Below are positions 62,008-64,000 of a DNA stretch of 64,000 nt, piece by piece; positions within the stretch are counted from its first letter, which is position 1; each line of letters starts with the position of its first letter. This DNA is from Chitinophaga caeni (GTDB taxonomy: Bacteria; Bacteroidota; Bacteroidia; Chitinophagales; Chitinophagaceae): the NCBI RefSeq assembly GCF_002557795.1, contig NZ_CP023777.1:2303001-2367000 (forward strand). The letters run 5' to 3'. Position numbers and translations under genes: made by a program. The notes beneath the pieces were generated by a model that saw nothing but the letters and a program-made list of their open reading frames with translations, made no database searches and was not told where the DNA came from.

Positions 62008-62772
62008 ATGAATTTTAACCTTTCGCAAATCCCGCAACGTACCGCGAAACCACGTCAATCAGGCCTTACCATGGTTATGGATAAAGGTTTGAGCGTTGAA
62101 GAGGCAAAGAACTTTTTATCCATTGCAGAACCGCATGTGGATATCGTGAAGTTGGGTTTCGGTACCTCCTTCGTGACACCTAACCTTAGAGAGAAAATCG
62201 AGCTATACCAAGCTGCTAATATCCCTATTTACTTCGGTGGTACCTTATTTGAAGCTTTCTTGATCAGGAATCAATTTGAAGATTATATCAAGGTGATTCA
62301 AGATTATGGCATTAGCTATATGGAAGTAAGTGATGGCTCTATTACCATTCCCCATGCTGAAAAATGCGGTTATATCGAGAAATTAGCGAATTATGGGACC
62401 GTGTTGAGTGAAGTGGGTTCCAAGGATGCAGAACACATCATCCCGCCGTATAAATGGATCGAATTGATGAGCGCCGAATTAAGCGCAGGCGCCAGCTACG
62501 TGATCGCAGAGGCAAGGGAAAGTGGTAATGTAGGTATTTACCGCGGTAGCGGGGAAGTGAGGGAAGGTTTAGTGCAAGAGATATTAACCCAGATACCTTC
62601 TGAAAAAATTATTTGGGAAGCGCCCCAAAAAGCGCAGCAATTGTATTTCCTGGAACTGATCGGTTGCAACGTGAACCTCGGTAATCTTGCCCCCCACGAG
62701 GTAATAGCCCTGGAAGCTATGCGTATCGGTTTGAGGGGAGATACATTCCACCTTTTTCTTGATAAAGAGTAA
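62008..62772 (+). CDS. Phosphosulfolactate synthase (ComA-like)
   Basis: 254 residues from the ATG at 62008 (MNFNLSQIPQRTAKPRQSGL). A TIM-barrel ComA enzyme that adds sulfite to phosphoenolpyruvate. Marks: GLTMVMDKGLSVEEAKNFL, then VDIVKLGFGTSFVT, IYFGGTLFEAFLIRNQ, YMEVSDGSITIPHAEK and VIAEARESGNVGIYRGSGEVR. In archaea it starts coenzyme M synthesis; in Bacteroidota the likely use is sulfolactate or cysteate, the head group of sulfonolipids. The next gene is aroE. The product names follow family similarity only. Confidence 0.88.
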   Translation: MNFNLSQIPQRTAKPRQSGLTMVMDKGLSVEEAKNFLSIAEPHVDIVKLGFGTSFVTPNLREKIELYQAANIPIYFGGTLFEAFLIRNQFEDYIKVIQDYGISYMEVSDGSITIPHAEKCGYIEKLANYGTVLSEVGSKDAEHIIPPYKWIELMSAELSAGASYVIAEARESGNVGIYRGSGEVREGLVQEILTQIPSEKIIWEAPQKAQQLYFLELIGCNVNLGNLAPHEVIALEAMRIGLRGDTFHLFLDKE

Positions 62773-62794
62773 TTAACTTATAATTTCCTCCTGC

Positions 62795-62819
62795 CGGCAC
62801 GGGTTTTTAACTCGTGCCG
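62795..62819 (+). other. Stem-loop between comA-like gene and aroE
   Basis: CGGCACGGGTT (62795-62805), loop TTT, AACTCGTGCCG (62809-62819), 11 bp with one G-U pair. No T tract after it, so it is not a plain terminator. Confidence 0.65.
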
Positions 62820-62865
62820 CCCTAGGAAATCGCTCCTTGTTTTGGTTATCGTTAATTTCCAATTG

Positions 62866-63600
62866 ATGAATATCTACGGTTTGATAGGTTATCCTTTAAG
62901 TCATTCTTTTTCTAAAGGTTTTTTCACTGAAAAGTTTTCGAGGGAACATATACAGGATTGCATTTACGAAAATTACGCGATTCCTTCCATCGAAGATTTC
63001 CCGGCTTTATTGGAAGCGCATCCCGGTATCAAGGGCTTGAATGTTACGATACCTTACAAGGAACAAGTAATTCGTTATTTGAAAAGCCTTTCCCCTGCCG
63101 CTCAACGGATCGGGGCCGTAAATTGTATCAAGGTATTACCCGGCGGGGTATTGGAAGGCTATAATACCGATGTAATCGGCTTTGGAAACTCTTTATTACC
63201 CCTGTTAAAACCCCATCATAAAAAGGCATTAATCTTTGGAACAGGCGGGGCCGCGAAAGCTGTTCAATACGTCCTGGAACAACAAGACATACCATATAAA
63301 TCGGTGAGCCGCAAAGCTGCCGGGGAGCATATTACTTATGCTGATATCAGCCCTTCACTATTAGCCACGCATACTTTGTTGATCAATACAACCCCGCTCG
63401 GCATGTACCCTAACTTGGACGCAGCGCCGGAGATTCCTTACCAATACCTTGATTCTAACCATTTACTGTACGACCTGGTTTACAACCCGGCCGAAACGAA
63501 GTTCTTAAAATTGGGTGCAGCACGAGGCGCACAGATCAAGAACGGTCATGAAATGCTGATCTTGCAAGCGGAGGCCTCATGGGAGATTTGGAATAGTTGA
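62866..63600 (+). CDS. aroE: Shikimate dehydrogenase
   Basis: 244 residues from the ATG at 62866, where MNIYGLIGYPLSHSFSKGFF is the usual start; the in-frame start 24 bases upstream is unlikely. Catalytic Lys is in LNVTIPYKEQVIRYL and the substrate Asn/Asp in GAVNCIKV and YNTDVIGFGNSL. The NADP-binding loop is GTGGAAKAVQYVL, and INTTPLGMYPN follows. The enzyme reduces 3-dehydroshikimate for aromatic amino acids. It follows the comA-like gene after a stem-loop and precedes truB. Confidence 0.96.
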   Translation: MNIYGLIGYPLSHSFSKGFFTEKFSREHIQDCIYENYAIPSIEDFPALLEAHPGIKGLNVTIPYKEQVIRYLKSLSPAAQRIGAVNCIKVLPGGVLEGYNTDVIGFGNSLLPLLKPHHKKALIFGTGGAAKAVQYVLEQQDIPYKSVSRKAAGEHITYADISPSLLATHTLLINTTPLGMYPNLDAAPEIPYQYLDSNHLLYDLVYNPAETKFLKLGAARGAQIKNGHEMLILQAEASWEIWNS

Positions 63601-63636
63601 ACTGCTACTACCACGGGAAATTAATCCTCGGCGTAT

Positions 63637-63647
63637 TATCTTTGCAG
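63637..63647 (+). promoter_or_regulatory. truB promoter element next to the start codon
   Basis: TATCTTTG (63637-63644) followed by CAGG and the ATG at 63649. The expected transcription start, 4-7 bases after the element, coincides with the start codon, so the truB message would have no leader. The same 11-mer precedes rplX and infA. Confidence 0.55.
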
Positions 63648-63648
63648 G

Positions 63649-64000
63649 ATGGAACAAACTGGGAATAAATATCAAGAAGGAACCGTGATCTTGGTTGATA
63701 AGCCGCTGAATTGGACTTCCTTCGATGTGGTACGCAAAATCCGGAACTTGACTAAAGCGAAGATCGGCCATGCCGGAACTTTAGATCCCCTAGCTACCGG
63801 CCTGCTGATTTGCTGTACAGGGAAAATGACTAAAAAGATCAATGAATATCAAGCCAAGGAAAAGGAATATACCGGGACGATTACGCTGGGAGCTGTTACT
63901 CCTACGTACGACTTGGAATCCGGGCCTACGGATCATAAGCCTGTTCCTAGCTTGGACCTGGCTGCCTTGCAAGCCGCTGCAAATACTTTTTTAGGTGAAC
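63649..64000 (+). CDS. truB: tRNA pseudouridine(55) synthase TruB (cut by window edge)
   Basis: The first 117 codons are in the window; the gene continues beyond the right edge. Start MEQTGNKYQEGTVILVDKPL, then NWTSFDVVRKIRN and the catalytic motif KIGHAGTLDPLATGLLICC, whose Asp attacks U55 of tRNA. YTGTITLGAVTPTYDLESGP follows as in the family. The ATG at 63649 directly adjoins a promoter element, which suggests a leaderless message; the next family-like start would lose the KPLNWTSF region. Confidence 0.94.
   Translation, partial: MEQTGNKYQEGTVILVDKPLNWTSFDVVRKIRNLTKAKIGHAGTLDPLATGLLICCTGKMTKKINEYQAKEKEYTGTITLGAVTPTYDLESGPTDHKPVPSLDLAALQAAANTFLGE

Noticed and set aside
1..64000. tRNA, rRNA, CRISPR array, prophage or insertion sequence
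   Set aside because: I looked through all gaps for T-loop words, direct repeats with equal spacers, integrase or transposase motifs and found none.

Overview
The window reads as chromosome of a Bacteroidota bacterium, most likely a Chitinophagaceae member close to Chitinophaga. The reasons are promoters of the TTTG-N19-TAnnTTTG type, type IX secretion (T9SS) proteins, type III glutamine synthetase, a lactate-dehydrogenase-like malate dehydrogenase, a PafA-type phosphatase, a fused E1 alpha/beta ketoacid dehydrogenase and a ComA-like phosphosulfolactate synthase. Nearly everything is housekeeping DNA. I found no prophage, transposase, CRISPR array, rRNA or tRNA gene.

Layout. (1) 1-910, minus strand: a small T9SS-sorted protein followed by a PorV-like gene cut by the left edge. 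(2) 1443-4533: fusA, separated from the ribosomal cluster by a beta-barrel protein gene. (3) 5163-22235: the S10, spc and alpha ribosomal protein operons in the usual order, rpsJ to rplQ, including secY, map, infA, rpmJ and rpoA. The spacers are unusually long and most hold a stem-loop. Internal promoters precede rplX and infA, and a terminator-like hairpin separates secY from map. (4) 22543-23652: carA. (5) 23653-24785: a gene-free 1.1 kb stretch with two 51-nt repeats that look like small terminated RNAs on the minus strand. (6) 24786-32961: an aminotransferase, a DUF1573 protein, the E1 alpha/beta fusion, a DnaJ with a DinD/BRO-N-like partner, a small zinc-ribbon protein, a 2-hydroxyacid dehydrogenase and YebC. 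(7) 33192-38254: four transport or membrane genes. (8) 38276-41863, minus strand: a MarR regulator, an FMN reductase, YceI with a 34-bp palindromic operator, malate dehydrogenase and a thioredoxin-like protein. (9) 42087-44657: efp-accB-accC, where EF-P carries arginine rather than lysine at its tip. (10) 44780-49825: a Spy-like protein with an internal duplication, then a TonB receptor and PepSY pair. (11) 50099-58061: purL, glnN, a serine-palmitoyltransferase-like enzyme and PafA. (12) 58248-64000: enoyl-CoA hydratase, exported proteins, a TPR protein, comA-like, aroE and the start of truB.

How it works together. Most of the window serves translation: ribosome, EF-G, IF-1, EF-P, RNA polymerase alpha, SecY and methionine aminopeptidase. 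The accB/accC and 2-hydroxyacid, ketoacid and malate enzymes serve central carbon and lipid metabolism. The ComA homologue and the alpha-oxoamine synthase could both feed sulfonolipid synthesis, but that link is inferred. The observations most worth following are the Arg-tip EF-P, the twin 51-nt elements, palindromic operators sharing TTGACAA half-sites at yceI and purL, the DnaJ/DinD-like pair, and the stem-loops in the ribosomal operon spacers.
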